A stretch of DNA of 64,000 nt from Gnetum montanum (Eukaryota; Streptophyta; Gnetopsida; Gnetales; Gnetaceae), in the NCBI GenBank assembly GCA_015680685.1, contig MNCI01010113.1, forward strand, positions 41,788 to 105,787, given 5' to 3'. The position numbers were made by a program, and so were the translations under genes. The notes under the pieces were generated by a model. The model searched no databases. It saw nothing but the letters and a program-made list of their open reading frames with translations, and was not told where the DNA came from. Below are positions 37,301-45,052 of the stretch, piece after piece. Numbering within the stretch: the first letter of the stretch is position 1; each line of letters begins with the position of its first letter.

Positions 37301-40300
37301 GATGTTAAACCAAAATACACTGGTGAGATCTATTAGTATTCTATGCATGAAAAAGAGGAGGATACAACCAGTTTTATTAAGAATTGATGCATTTACCAAC
37401 GTCAGTGTGTACAGTGTAAATTGGAGATGTATAGATGCAACGATTTACAAGATAAACAAACAAATTGTTGGTTAGTGAAAAAACATGTCAGTTTGTATAT
37501 GGTTGTCCCTTACCTTGTTAAGAGATAGAAGAGGCATTCTTCATAGCCTTGATGCATAGATACACACCGTCTATTCAATTTGTCTGCAGTTGTAGATACT
37601 ACTATGAGTTTGGATATTTTTGGCTAAAAGGCCAACTACCGCCTGACTGAAGACGGCCCTTCTTGATCACAGTAAATAATTCTTTTTGGTCATAACACCA
37701 AGGGGGAGCTTCCTGGTCACAGTAATTAATATAAATTGGTCATAATATGAGAGAGGAGGTGAGGGGAACTGTCCAATAATCTCTTCCTTAATATAACTGT
37801 GGGTATGTTATGTCACGGTTGACCATTCTCTGAGATGGTTACACCTTTTGTGTAGTTCTTATAACTCAAAATATCTTGTTCAACTCTTATTCAGACTCTG
37901 TTTAATGCAGACTGTCAATATTGCTTTACTATTGTAATGTCCACGATTTGGCCTGTCTTAAAATCCTTAATAGACCAAGTTCACTACTTCCTATGGACCT
38001 CAAATTCTATCATCATATCAGAGCACAGGTTAGTTAATCAAGGTAACTCTGTTCAAGACTAATCGTGAAGTTAATAGTTTGCAGCTTGTGTTGATTGAGT
38101 GCATTAAATGCACTAAACCCATGCAGTTCATTATTTAAACATGATACCTTCACCCTGGAATGCACACCAAAGTAGTTGTGTACTCTTGTATATGCATTGT
38201 GAACTGTTTGGAGACCTCATCGCATCTTAATTCCATGGTTTTGCTGTTGTCGTTATTGTGTTTTACTGCAGTTTTTGCCGCTTGAAGTAGGTGCAGTATT
38301 GTAGCAAATTTGGTGCACCTGTTTTTGTTTAGGGCTTGTGGATTCCGCTGGTTTCTGGCTTCTCAACTGCCATGACCTTTTGCAGTTGTGATTCAAGTAC
38401 TTGTTAAACCTGTTTAATTATTAATTAGTTTGTTACTATGGTAATTTAATGTGCATGGTGGTTCCATGTGCTGCTTCATTCTTCATGCATAAGGCTTTGG
38501 AAGAAGTCGGTGAGGTTTCCTCTTTGAAGTGCCTCTATATACAGGGTTCAACCATTTCCATGGTGGCCCTCTACATCAAGCTAATTATCCATTTCAAGGT
38601 GCTTGAGTAGGTACTGCACTCATTTGACACTGTGCTAAGTGTTAAGGGTATCACAGATTATGTAGTGTTGCATTTCAGGGCAATTATTCACAACTACAAC
38701 CTTGAAATTGTAGTGGTAAGGGTCTTGGCCTAGTACTTCCAGGTCATATGTTCAATTCTACTAGGTAGGTCTGAGTTATAAATTTAATATTAAAAAATTC
38801 TTAAAAAAGGAGTTCTCAAATTGGTCCTAGAGATCCAAGGGGTCTCAGTAGATGCAAGTAAAAACTTCAGTTTCAGTTTCAGAAATGGTCAGTTGTTTGC
38901 TTGAAGATCTGCCACAAGAATTCCTCAACTTTGGCCCTCTGCCTTTCTTTAGGTTTCCATCCACCGCAGATTGACCATGTTGTGGTCAAGTTTTCTTTTG
39001 GTTCCTACCACGACTGATGACTCTATTAGCATGACAAATGATACATGTTTTTGAAGATCTTCACGGAGTGTTTGCGCGTTTGTTTCAAGACTGGCCATTT
39101 ACAGTTTGAAGTCATCAGCATCAATCATGTTTAATTGATATACATGGTTAAGGACTCCGTTAGTTTTGCCAAGGTAGATAAAGCACCCAATGTGCACTTC
39201 CCCACCTTGCATTTGAAGGAACCATGGAACAAAATGGCTGAGCTGATCTCTACCCGTTTGATTGTTTGGGACAGAAAGGTGGATTCTTCATTGTGTGTAT
39301 TTATGCTGCATCATGCAAGGGTGTGGTTGGACTAGCCAGTTGACTGGACCATAGCCTCCTCTCATGATAAGGTCCTTTTTTTTCCATGATGTATTCTTCT
39401 TATTACGCATCTGTCTACTATATCTGCAGCATGAAGGGCAAAAAAGACAGCAAGTTGCAATCCACCCAACATGATACTTTATCATGGGTGGATGACTTGA
39501 ATAAAAAGATCCAAGAATTGAAGGCGACTAGGTGACAGTACGGTTTTGACACAATTTGAAGTTTACAAGTCCAAGGTACAAATTATTTGAGGAAGCCAAG
39601 CAGATAAGGAATGAACTTTTGCTGCTGAATAGGTCAAAAGACTTACCACCCACGGTAGTTGAAGCAGCAGAGTTGCAACTGCTAGAGGAGAATGTCAAAG
39701 AAGTAGAGGATAAAGTGTCAGTGTTGACGGTTGAAAAGGCCAAGGCTGCATTTCTAAAGGAGATTGCTTTGCAAAAGAAGAAAAGGAGGAAATCAAAGCG
39801 CTGCCGGATATAGAGAGGAAGGCACATGAACAGGCGAAAAAGTCAGCACAACCATACTACAGTATGTCCACAGTTAGTGAATATGTAAGTGACGTCAATC
39901 ATATTGTTCAGAATAACTTTAGTGTCCTTGATCCTCTCCTTTCCTAGTCTCGTTATTGGGTGGGAGCCGCCATAAAAATGAAATCTAGTCTTGAATTGTC
40001 CATGCTTTTAACCCTTGATGTAAAGGATAAGTCGGAAAATCCTTATCAAGCCACGAAAGAAGAAAATGTTGATGGTGATCCTACGCTTCATGATTGCAGA
40101 GCTGGAGATCATCACCTTGTGCCGATTAATAAATCCTCTAATATGTAATTGTTCAAGTGATGATTTCGTGAATTGTTTGTGGCTTATTATATATTCTGTT
40201 TTATTTGTGTTTGTTTTAGTATTCTTTGATACTTCGGTTGAACAGATCTCATGAGAAAACAATTCCCTGATGGACTTCTTGTCATGATTTCCTTTTCCAT

Positions 40301-41955
40301 TTCAAGGATTATATAACCATGAAGGTAAAATCAAAGTATAATAATTTAAAGGATAAATAAACCGTCAATAATAGAAGTCATTGCAAGTTAATAACTTTGC
40401 TGCATGAAGGAAATAATGCGAGTAGTCTCACAGTTCGCGCTTAAATAAATGAAATTAATTATTACGAAGGGATGCTTATTGGGCAATTTGATCTTTTCCA
40501 TAATCGTAACATGGTAAAGATTTTCATCAAGTATAATCAGTGTAATGGAAAAGAAAAGTTAAAATCTATTATCTTTAAAATCTAATATTGTATAGAAATC
40601 CATAGATAAGTTAGCAGTTGAATGAAGCTTGAAATGTTTTTTTTAATAAGTTATCCCACATTGAGTTTGAGGGTGAGTGTTAAGAATTCATGTGTGTATC
40701 AACATCAACGTGGATAGTTTAAGTTGGAGATAGAGAACCACGACGTTTACATGATGAACAAACAAATTGTTAGCTGGTTAATAAAGAGATGCGTCAGTTT
40801 TTTTATGGTTTGTACAATGTCTTTGATGGTTTAATACAATATCCATTCCCGTTCATATCTTCATTTTGATAAGTGTGGGTATCTTATATCATATCTTATG
40901 TCACAGTTGACCATTCGACGAGATTGTTACACCTTTCGTGCAGTTCTTATAACTCACAATATCTTTTGTGGTCATGTATAGAGGAGATTAGTGACAGCAC
41001 CTGTCAAAGGGGGTTGCTGTTGCTTAATTTAAGTACAAGGAAAGTCGCAAAAGAGGAAATTAACATTAATTTGGCTCTTAACAAAGGTTTGAGCCATAAC
41101 CAAAAAGTGACTATATGGGATTTGTGAGTTTATGCTATCTTCATGTATGTCATGAATGTGCACTAGATAATGTGTATATGTCAAATGAATACTATGAATA
41201 GCAGGTCCTTTCTTACAATGGTTTCCAGTCTCTCATCTGCATGTTAAACAAACTGTTTTAGTCTTTCCGAGTTTTTGTTTGAATAAAAATACTAGCATTA
41301 TTCTTTAAGATACTCACTTGTCGCATTTACTGATTGTGTATATACTATTATGGGCAGACCGATCCTAACTGGGGTAATTTTCTATATGACGATGAAAAAA
41401 ATGTCATCAACTTGATTGACTTCGGTGCTGCAAGAGAATATCCAAAGCAGTTTGTCGATGATTACCTTCGAATGGTAACGAATAATCTAGGCCACATGAT
41501 AGAAAGCACACATGCATTTATATTGTTTTCTCATATATTGTGTGTTTCTTTTGTTCGATTAGGTACTTGCATGTGCAAACCGAGACAAAGACAAAATCAT
41601 TAAAATGTCTTACAGACTAGGATTTCTTACAGGCATGGAATCAGAGGTTATGGTTGATGCACATACACAAGCAGCATTAGTAGTTGGCCTTCCATTTTCA
41701 AAAAAGGGTAGATTTGACTTCAAATCTACCAATGTAACGAGTGACATTGCAGATCTAGGAGCTACAATGATGAAGCACCGCTTAACACCTCCTCCTGAAG
41801 AGGCTTATAGTTTGCATAGAAAGCTGTCTGGTTCATTTTTGGCGTGTGTCAAACTTGGAGCCAGTGTTCCATGCAGAGAAATGCTGTTGGATGTATACAA
41901 GAACTACAAATTTTTAGATTTTGAAGACAAGGAGCAACAATGTTCTGTTTTATAG
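15853..41955 (+). CDS. COQ8: ABC1/COQ8 (ADCK/UbiB) atypical kinase, eight exons
   Basis: Exons: 15853-16301, 16875-17100, 22556-22708, 27552-27710, 32971-33130, 36338-36447, 41358-41474 and 41563-41955, all with GT-AG introns; phases agree and give 588 residues. The product matches plant COQ8/ABC1, an atypical ATPase/kinase of the UbiB family that supports the ubiquinone biosynthesis complex in mitochondria. Visible hallmarks are the KxGQ motif (K209-V-G-Q212), the Ala-rich loop AAAS (about 271-274), the VAMKIQY lysine (K291), a QTDPNWGN catalytic loop (N426) and the DFG metal site (D440-F-G). The N-terminal [13 protein letters not shown] block is also typical of the plant protein. The start is uncertain: the frame is open back to 15565, and Met codons at 15853, 15856 and 15877 are all possible. 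Arabidopsis ABC1 is about 620 residues. The gene converges on the RGLG gene. Confidence 0.93.
16302..16874 (+). repeat. COQ8 intron 1 with diverged GGATGAGCATTGAG-type repeats
   Basis: Five copies of a roughly 35-bp motif (consensus GGATGAGCATTGAGCC, then GGTGATGATCCTT) occur at about 16511, 16572, 16684, 16733 and 16791. A 29-bp tandem pair centred on TTCAGAAGTCTAGGTT lies at 16443-16497. Together they fill most of the 573-bp intron. Confidence 0.75.
16875..17100 (+). CDS. COQ8: COQ8 exon 2 (KxGQ motif)
   Basis: Encodes the [16 protein letters not shown] segment (glycine-rich, possibly membrane-associated) and the family signature KxGQ with the following MLSIQDE. In COQ8 proteins this helix covers the active site and sets the unusual ATPase activity. 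Acceptor TTGACAG at 16868-16874; donor ACCG|GTACAA. Confidence 0.92.
17690..18392 (+). mobile_element. LINE reverse transcriptase fragment in COQ8 intron 2
   Basis: Plus-strand frames give [12 protein letters not shown], then [19 protein letters not shown] and, after breaks, [18 protein letters not shown]. These are RT domains 2-5 of a plant non-LTR element. The FADD box is missing. The fragment is interrupted at 18393 by a second, younger LINE copy and seems to resume after 18648. Confidence 0.75.
18393..18648 (+). mobile_element. 5'-truncated LINE copy with 20-bp target site duplication
   Basis: The 20-mer AGTTATGAATTGTGAAGCCA occurs at 18393-18412 and, identically, at 18629-18648. Between them lie 216 bp ending in a poly(A) tract (18615-18628). 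The 3' end before the tail (TAATATACTCCTGACAATTT) resembles the end of the large LINE at 52256-58011 (CTAATACATCTCGAATTT). This is a textbook target-primed integration of a severely 5'-truncated copy. Confidence 0.9.
19608..20121. repeat. Long inverted repeat (foldback) in COQ8 intron 2
   Basis: The left arm (about 19608-19853) and right arm (about 19924-20121) are reverse complements at roughly 80-85 percent by eye, with a loop of about 70 bp. Matching blocks include CCTATCTCATGGG with CCCATGAGATAGG and TGCTAAATATGGACTTCT with its near complement. The left arm carries an extra internal duplication of about 60 bp. It could be a MITE/foldback element or a small-RNA hairpin; no transposase is seen. 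Confidence 0.8.
20150..20345 (+). pseudogene. Possible CCHC zinc-knuckle relic
   Basis: One frame reads Cys-stop-His-Cys-Glu-Lys-Ala-Ser-His-Met-Met-Arg-Asp-Cys at about 20292-20333, a CX2CX4HX4C knuckle with a stop inside. A neighbouring frame upstream reads [18 protein letters not shown]. This fits a decayed gag or LINE ORF1, but is short. Confidence 0.4.
21240..22060 (+). mobile_element. LTR-like segment and imperfect direct repeats
   Basis: 21279-21480 has features of a small LTR: a TATA box GCTATATAAACC (21356-21367), GAATAAAAAG (21380-21389) and a TCCCACATGGGATA palindrome-like block. The 12-mer TATTAGTGAGAG flanks a short segment at about 21248 and 21280. Two imperfect copies of a pyrimidine-rich segment (about 21515-21640 and 21825-21925) share TTTTTTGGAATCATTCTGTGT. 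The whole lies in COQ8 intron 2. No internal genes were found. Confidence 0.45.
22556..22708 (+). CDS. COQ8: COQ8 exon 3 (Ala-rich loop)
   Basis: Encodes residues 226-276: the [10 protein letters not shown] helix, LGPDWQSKL and the AAASIGQ segment. In UbiB proteins an Ala-rich nucleotide-binding loop replaces the glycine-rich loop of ordinary kinases. The acceptor is preceded by a run of four TTTTA units that forms its polypyrimidine tract. Donor CAG|GTAAGT. Confidence 0.92.
22709..24479 (+). other. COQ8 intron 3, left part, nothing identified
   Basis: AT-rich. It contains a poly(A) tract at 24244-24266 and a 24-26-bp near-tandem repeat sharing AAGTAAACTTGATGGGGATAGATTAC near 23810-23865. 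No coding or element signature is recognised. Confidence 0.5.
24480..27110 (-). mobile_element. Degenerate LINE in COQ8 intron 3
   Basis: Minus-strand order from the right: endonuclease end (about 27000-26870, with [18 protein letters not shown]), the pre-RT linker (26542-26189, [20 protein letters not shown]), RT pieces (26073-25879 and 25652-25263, with [20 protein letters not shown]) and a C-terminal RT zinc-binding domain (24696-24481, [19 protein letters not shown]). ORF1 and the endonuclease start are missing or too decayed. Many stops. The domain order of a plant L1-type ORF2 is clear. Confidence 0.85.
27552..27710 (+). CDS. COQ8: COQ8 exon 4 (nucleotide-binding lysine)
   Basis: Encodes residues 277-329, including [18 protein letters not shown] with the conserved Lys291 and the NVRRLL helix, then the [11 protein letters not shown] segment. 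Acceptor GACAG at 27547-27551; donor AAG|GTACCC. Confidence 0.92.
27711..29269 (+). other. COQ8 intron 4, left part, nothing identified
   Basis: AT-rich intronic sequence with no recognised element. Open frames such as 28001-28357 are leucine/phenylalanine-rich translations of AT-rich DNA with no homologue recognised. Confidence 0.5.
29270..30565 (-). mobile_element. Minisatellite flanked by LTR-like direct repeats in COQ8 intron 4
   Basis: Segments 29270-29595 and 30265-30550 are direct repeats of each other, sharing ACAAATATTAG, TCTCAATTTATACATGT and CTTATAAGCTAACC in the same order at about 75-80 percent. On the minus strand each has a TATA-like ATGTATAAATTGAG. Between them, 29700-30190 is a 36-38-bp minisatellite. 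This suggests a small non-autonomous LTR element (TRIM-like) in minus orientation whose interior is a tandem repeat; no PBS or coding sequence is visible. Confidence 0.5.
29700..30190. repeat. Degenerate minisatellite, 36-38-bp unit, about 13 copies
   Basis: Unit centres on ACAAGAAyAATCCATyyTGCraAAC, recurring at about 29705, 29742, 29780, 29816, 29849, 29887, 29922, 29961, 30015, 30055, 30093, 30131 and 30171. Confidence 0.8.
30566..32970 (+). other. COQ8 intron 4, right part, mostly unassigned
   Basis: AT-rich. 31190-31345 contains several copies of a GATCCAGAATC / GGAATCATTTGGAAT type motif, related to a stretch at 36185-36285 in intron 6's upstream flank, so it is likely a dispersed repeat. 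No coding signal is found. Confidence 0.4.
32971..33130 (+). CDS. COQ8: COQ8 exon 5
   Basis: Encodes residues 330-382 plus one base. The [16 protein letters not shown] helix carries the ExD pair (Glu/Asp) conserved in UbiB kinases; the following [20 protein letters not shown] forms the hinge strands. Acceptor TTAAG at 32966-32970; donor AAAG|GTACAA. Confidence 0.92.
33570..34900 (+). mobile_element. Ty1/Copia pol remnant in COQ8 intron 5
   Basis: Frames give the Copia RT motifs [35 protein letters not shown] and [10 protein letters not shown] (the YVDD box, with Glu for the second Asp). After a deletion come [26 protein letters not shown] and SYAVTQ, then RNase H pieces ending near 34800. 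A purine stretch GTTGGGGAG at 34857-34865 followed by TGTTTATATAGAG looks like the polypurine tract and LTR start. Gag, protease and integrase are absent. Confidence 0.85.
35040..35610 (+). mobile_element. RTE-type LINE RT fragment in COQ8 intron 5
   Basis: Frames give [33 protein letters not shown] and [13 protein letters not shown], the first catalytic Asp region of an RTE-like RT, then [12 protein letters not shown] roughly 47-bp segment (TACATAAAGGCTATTCAAGA core) occurs at 35388-35425 and again at 35547-35583. The element is truncated at both ends. Confidence 0.8.
36338..36447 (+). CDS. COQ8: COQ8 exon 6
   Basis: Completes codon 383 and encodes residues 384-419: [20 protein letters not shown] and [11 protein letters not shown], the helix leading into the catalytic loop. 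Acceptor CTGCAG at 36332-36337; donor CAG|GTAGTT. Confidence 0.92.
37010..37220 (+). mobile_element. tRNA-derived SINE-like copy in COQ8 intron 6
   Basis: Box B GGTTCAATTCC at 37076-37086 with a weak box A upstream (TTAGTGCGGTATAATGG). Its 3' body (AATTTTGTAAAAGGGATGCT, then AGATTCAAGAGGGTCTTAGT) matches copies at 38711-38885 and 43570-43710. Confidence 0.65.
38711..38890 (+). mobile_element. tRNA-derived SINE copy inside the Copia-type element
   Basis: Box A TAGTGGTAAGGGTCTTGGCC at 38711-38730 and box B TGTTCAATTCT at 38749-38759, 18 bp apart, followed by an A-rich stretch and the body segment AGATCCAAGGGGTCTCAGTA. It is the same family as the copy at 43570. Confidence 0.75.
39430..39813 (+). 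pseudogene. Coiled-coil frame inside the non-autonomous LTR element
   Basis: Starting at an ATG at 39430, a lysine-rich frame ([10 protein letters not shown], then [14 protein letters not shown]) ends at a stop near 39534. A second frame (39556-39813) is strongly helical and charged, with [19 protein letters not shown] and a basic end [10 protein letters not shown]. The two are offset by a frameshift. It may be a divergent gag or a captured host fragment; no family is recognised. Confidence 0.4.
41358..41474 (+). CDS. COQ8: COQ8 exon 7 (catalytic loop and DFG)
   Basis: Encodes residues 420-458: [12 protein letters not shown] (catalytic loop Asn426) and [11 protein letters not shown] (metal-binding Asp440). 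These residues are intact, so the protein is expected to bind nucleotide and magnesium. Acceptor GGGCAG; donor ATG|GTAACG. Confidence 0.93.
41563..41955 (+). CDS. COQ8: COQ8 exon 8 (C-terminal part)
   Basis: Encodes residues 459-588 and TAG at 41953-41955. Includes [33 protein letters not shown] and [18 protein letters not shown], all typical of plant COQ8; it ends in an acidic, glutamine-containing tail. It is separated from exon 7 by a short 88-bp intron (41475-41562). Confidence 0.93.
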   Translation, partial: VLACANRDKDKIIKMSYRLGFLTGMESEVMVDAHTQAALVVGLPFSKKGRFDFKSTNVTSDIADLGATMMKHRLTPPPEEAYSLHRKLSGSFLACVKLGASVPCREMLLDVYKNYKFLDFEDKEQQCSVL

Positions 41956-44814
41956 GTGATGATTCAGAGGAGAGGAAGGTGCCGTTCTCCATTTTGTCAG
42001 TATGTGGGTATTTTTATGAGACTTTTTTTTTCAGTGGCTATTGTTTCGAGGGCCATGTATATAAAATAACTCAGATTAGCAAGGCCTGGATTCTTGTGGA
42101 TCACAATAAGAACAAGAGGTTAGCATTTATCATACTGTGGAAGAGTTAACAATATTTTTATAGTAAATTTTTGTAGAATTCCTTTATTCATGAGCGGGTT
42201 ATGCTTTCTATTCTAGAACAGTTGCTAGAACATGCATATCTACTTTGCTTTTGTTGCAAGGTAGTTAATGGTCTTATACAAAAGGTTCCGAATTTCTATG
42301 ATGCCGGTTATCTCTGGTGGGTATATAGCTTTACCAGAGAGAATGCTCACAACAGGAAAACTGGATGTGGGTTGCAAAGGTGTAAAATGCTTTGCCACTG
42401 CTGAGAGAATTTGATTCATTTACCCATTCTAACAGGCAATGTTGAGTTAAAATTCCAATCTAACTGTCGGGTAAATATTGTTAAAATTATTTTTGGTTGC
42501 AGACACCCCATTACAAACATGAATTGTGGATAAGAGTTTTATTTACCTGTAACTTTGTGCAAATAATCAAGAAGGATTTAGATTCTTCATATTCGAAGTT
42601 ATGTTGGTAAGAAATGAAAATTAGGTAAACAATAATTTAAAAAAGAAGCTTAAAAACACCGCTCGGCTAATGATATTTATCTAAATGTGTTTCTTACATT
42701 AGTAGGATATTTTTGTTGTCTATATATTCTGGTTGAATTGTAGTGGAAGCCCAATTATTAGAACATCTTAATTCACGTGGTGGTTGAGGTGTTTGTGCTA
42801 GAACTCAAGAGGTAGAGCGGGCCTTGGACAAATCACTCGAAACTGTCAGCTTTTGGTTTTTGACATTACACATTCTTTAAAAAAGAAAAAAGGTTGAGAT
42901 GATTACATGCATGTCCAGTCATTTAAGAGAAAAGGTAGCTTGCATTATTACATAGGTCTGCATTAATTTGGTAAACTCTTACACTGTAGGATTGAAAAGT
43001 AAAGAACCTTTTAATTTGAATGATGGAAGTCGTTAAGCCCTAATACAAGCTACAATTGATGAATGTTAACCTGGTGTTGTTGAAAAACGATAATATTTTT
43101 GTATTTTCATAATGATCAAGGTAAATTAGACTTAACCGCCCCAACATTTCTATTAGTATTTAGTGTGCATTTTTATATTAAATGCTGGATTATACAGGTT
43201 TGTGTGAAGATCACCTTATTAATATTTCGATGTCAAATAATAATATTTATTATCATAAGTGATTAGATATAAAGTTAAGATTTAAGTGATTAGATATAAT
43301 GTTAAGATTGGCACCTAAAGTTCATAAACAAAAAGATATTATATAAACACATTGATTATATAAAAAGATATTTTCGTTGGCAGTAAATTCAAAACTATTA
43401 AAATGATGATGTCTCTTATAGCCTACTTCAAAACCTTTAAATGTTTTGAATAAAGTATCTAGGACATAGTATCATTGTATTAATGATTTTTTAAAAAAGC
43501 AAAAAAGGTATATTAACACTATAAATTTGAAGTACAATGATATTATTCTTCAAATTTTAATGCATTAGGTTAGTGGTAAGAGTCTTAGCTTGATTAACCT
43601 ATGTTGAAGGTTCAATTTCACTAAGTAAGCATTAAGTTATAAATTTAAAAAAAAAAAAAATCATAAAAGGAATTCTAAAACTAGTTCAATAGATCCAAGG
43701 GGTGTTAGTCAACAATAAACAAAAAGAAGAAGAAATACTAGTCCCATATTGGTTCCAAGCTTGGATATGGAAGGAGGGTTAACATCCTTTCAGATTTTGT
43801 AAATGGTAGAGAATTCCCAAATGTGCAATAATCACATTATCAAAGATGATTTGAAGAAACCACAAATAAACAAAGATGAAGAACAACTCATATAGTGGAC
43901 TCCATTTTGTTGGGGCGAGGAAAAGATGACAATGACAATAAAGCCTTTTTTCTTGTTAGCATAAAGTTCTTAGATTTAACATGAATTTTCTTTTGATTTA
44001 ACATAAATTTTCTTTTGATTTTTCTCTATAGATTTAGCTCCATGTACAGGCGATGCATAAACCTTATTAATAGTTATTTTTATTGCATTATGGGATTTTC
44101 TTTCTTTAGTTCTTAAGCAGATCAAGTTTTCCCCCGTTATGGACGAAATATTGGGTTTCTCCTTAATTGTTTTGTTCTTGACGCATACTTTTAAGAAAAC
44201 GCGAAAGGATCTTTCACGGATCTTTTATGACGCCCTCGAGATGATGCATCATCCCATATATAAACAAACAATTTTAATAATCAGATGATTTAATTTCCAG
44301 TTGCAGTTTATTTATCAAGTCATGTGACGGCTTTTTAAAATTGATATTCCTAAGAAATAGCGTAACCCAACGCAATCATCCTTAGAAAATCAAGGTCAAA
44401 TCAATCGGCTATTTTTAACAGACAAACTCAATACTCTATTGGGATCAAAAAATCAATAATAAAATATTATAATGTTAGAAATGACAGACGGTACACAAAC
44501 TGATTGTTCAAGAAACACCACCGTAAAATAAATTCTTCTGGCTTCAGAGTAGAACAAAACATGCCTGTTAGCTTGTGACAAATGCTGGGTTAGTTTTTCT
44601 TCACTTCAAAACTCGTATATTACCTGCTTCATGTCTGAGTAGCAATACTGAACCTTTGAAATCAATTTTAAAAACAATATGGACAACCATTATATTGATA
44701 TGCACTTCAATCTCATAAAAGCTTGCAAAAGGTAATTTCTAAGTACTCAATCTCATAAAAGCTTGCACTTCAACTTTGACGATACTTCTTCGCACACCTT
44801 GATGAAATAAACGA
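41956..44814. other. Intergenic region between two convergent genes
   Basis: Holds the COQ8 3' UTR and, on the other strand, the RGLG 3' UTR. No confident polyadenylation signal is assigned. A SINE copy lies at 43565-43715. A further possible dispersed repeat starts near 43735 (TACTAGTCCCATATTGGTT). Otherwise AT-rich with no coding signal. Confidence 0.5.
43565..43715 (+). mobile_element. tRNA-derived SINE copy
   Basis: Box A TAGTGGTAAGAGTCTTAGC at 43571-43589 and box B GGTTCAATTTC at 43609-43619, followed by an A14 tract (43648-43661) and the family body AGATCCAAGGGGTGTTAGT. Confidence 0.75.
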
Positions 44815-45052
44815 TCAAGAAGAATATAGCCTCAGACGTGACTCTATCCTCCTACGGCAGATAGGACAGTTTGTCACCCTTGCGGCACAATCCCGGCAAG
44901 CCTGTTGCAGAATTAATTTTATAAATTAAATTAAAATTTATTTAGAAAAGAATCATGAAATTCAACTGGGAGCTGTAAAAGAGAGGTATAATTACCAAAT
45001 GTCCACAACCAAATGCCATATTTTTCGGGTTTGTCAGGCAGATGGGACAAGT
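44815..45052 (-). CDS. RGLG: RGLG last two exons: C3HC4 RING
   Basis: Exon 10 (45052-44996) encodes CPIC and GCGHL; exon 11 (44901-44815) encodes [21 protein letters not shown] and the stop at 44815-44817. All eight zinc ligands are present. The intron between (44902-44995) splits the RING right after the zinc-binding histidine. Confidence 0.93.

Larger units (their letters stand above)
37376..41010 (+). mobile_element. Non-autonomous Copia-type LTR element in COQ8 intron 6
   Basis: Direct repeats at about 37376-38020 and 40678-41000 share AAACAAACAAATTGTT, GTCAGTTT, TGTGGGTAT and GTTGACCATTC..GAGAT..TTACACCTTT in order; the left copy contains about 200 bp of extra sequence. ATATCAGAGCACAGGTTAG at 38024-38042 resembles the tRNA-Met primer site (TGGTATCAGAGC), and GAGGGTGAG at 40669-40677 abuts TGTTAAG, giving a polypurine tract and LTR start. 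The interior has no RT or integrase; it holds a coiled-coil-like frame (39430-39813) and a SINE. The right end and target duplication were not resolved. Confidence 0.65.

Noticed and set aside
37010-43715. Functional tRNA genes suggested by box A/box B motifs
   Set aside because: The motifs lie in SINE-like copies with A-rich tails and no cloverleaf that I could draw, so they are SINEs rather than tRNA genes.
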